In this document: positions 4,897 to 5,111 of the stretch, one piece after another | Layout: the number at the start of each line of letters is the position of its first letter | Position numbering within the stretch: position 1 is the stretch's first letter | DNA from: Caldilineaceae bacterium | GTDB taxonomy: Bacteria > Chloroflexota > Anaerolineae > Caldilineales > Caldilineaceae | Length of the DNA stretch: 5,111 nt | Reading direction: 5' to 3' | Assembly: GCA_024643705.1 (NCBI GenBank) | Contig: JAHEML010000350.1 | Coordinates: 1-5,111 of the forward strand | Position numbers and translations under genes: made by a program | Notes under the pieces: generated by a model | Seen by the model: only the letters and a program-made list of their open reading frames with translations | Told to the model about the DNA's origin: nothing | Databases searched by the model: none

Positions 4897-5111
4897 ATGC
4901 GCCGACCGCACATCACCCTAGCCATGCTTCTTCTCGCTGGCATTCTTGTTGGCAATTTTGCTCTATCCGCGCCCACGGGTGTGCGCGCCCAGGCAGCCAT
5001 CACTCCGATTGCCGACATTCAAAGCAGCGTGATCTCCGGGGACGATTCCTCTTTCGTGGGCCAGAGCGTCACCGTCCAGGGGATCGTCACCAGCATCTAT
5101 GACAGCCTCTT
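4897..5111 (+). CDS. Secreted protein, 5' end only: signal peptide plus probable OB-fold of extracellular-nuclease type
   Basis: The first 71 residues are in the window and the frame stays open at the edge. The N-terminus is a clear Sec signal peptide: MRRPH, then a hydrophobic core LAMLLLAGILVGNFAL (8-23), with likely cleavage after VRA (29-31). The mature part, with ITPIADIQSS (35-44) and VGQSVTVQGIVTSIYDSL (54-71), has the pattern 'I..IQ.......G..V.V.G.VT'. That pattern begins the OB-fold/DUF-type domain at the front of ExeM/YhcR-like secreted nucleases and related surface proteins; this placement rests on pattern memory. The function of the missing part cannot be judged. The Shine-Dalgarno is poor (GTGGAATC about 11 nt upstream). 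An in-frame GTG at 4882 is a weaker alternative because the ATG start places the arginines at the very N-terminus. Confidence 0.75.
   Translation, partial: MRRPHITLAMLLLAGILVGNFALSAPTGVRAQAAITPIADIQSSVISGDDSSFVGQSVTVQGIVTSIYDSL

Overview
The window reads as moderately GC-rich bacterial chromosome (roughly 55-60% by eye). It carries housekeeping and accessory genes and no sign of phage, plasmid or CRISPR. Three things together suggest an environmental member of the Chloroflexota (Anaerolineae/Caldilineae type): the style of the proteins, strong TGnTATAAT promoters in an otherwise GC-rich background, and short palindromic intergenic repeats. This assignment is an inference; no rRNA or marker gene is present to settle it.

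Layout. (1) Positions 1-1543, minus strand: cmk (cytidylate kinase) is followed 39 nt later by a thiamine-diphosphate E1 alpha subunit of the pyruvate/acetoin/branched-chain dehydrogenase type, which runs off the left edge. The pair looks co-transcribed from an extended -10 promoter at 1581-1589. (2) Positions 1544-2243: a 700-bp gap between cmk and mgtE. It holds the cmk promoter, an opposing promoter at 1747-1755, and about 400 nt of highly structured leader RNA. The leader ends in a textbook intrinsic terminator (2140-2163), followed by a strong ribosome binding site. (3) Positions 2244-3596, plus strand: a complete mgtE Mg2+ channel/transporter. (4) Positions 3597-3858: a convergent intergenic region with a 110-bp palindromic, MITE/REP-like element and a degenerate 9-nt tandem repeat. 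(5) Positions 3859-4704, minus strand: a P-loop NTPase of unknown function. Its 5' UTR carries a hairpin and three perfect 14-bp tandem repeats behind a near-consensus promoter. (6) Positions 4897-5111, plus strand: the start of a secreted protein with a signal peptide and what looks like an OB-fold of the extracellular-nuclease type, cut by the right edge.

Functional links. cmk and the E1 subunit are metabolic and probably share an mRNA. mgtE looks set up for transcription attenuation: promoter, long folded leader, terminator, then gene. Mg2+ sensing is the obvious guess for a magnesium transporter, but I could not match the leader to the M-box (ykoK) or any other riboswitch I know. It is the best candidate in this window for something undescribed. 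Several starts had to be corrected. The longest reading frames of cmk and of the NTPase gene begin upstream of, or inside, the promoter -10 box, so the real starts are the GTG at 1543 and the ATG at 4704.
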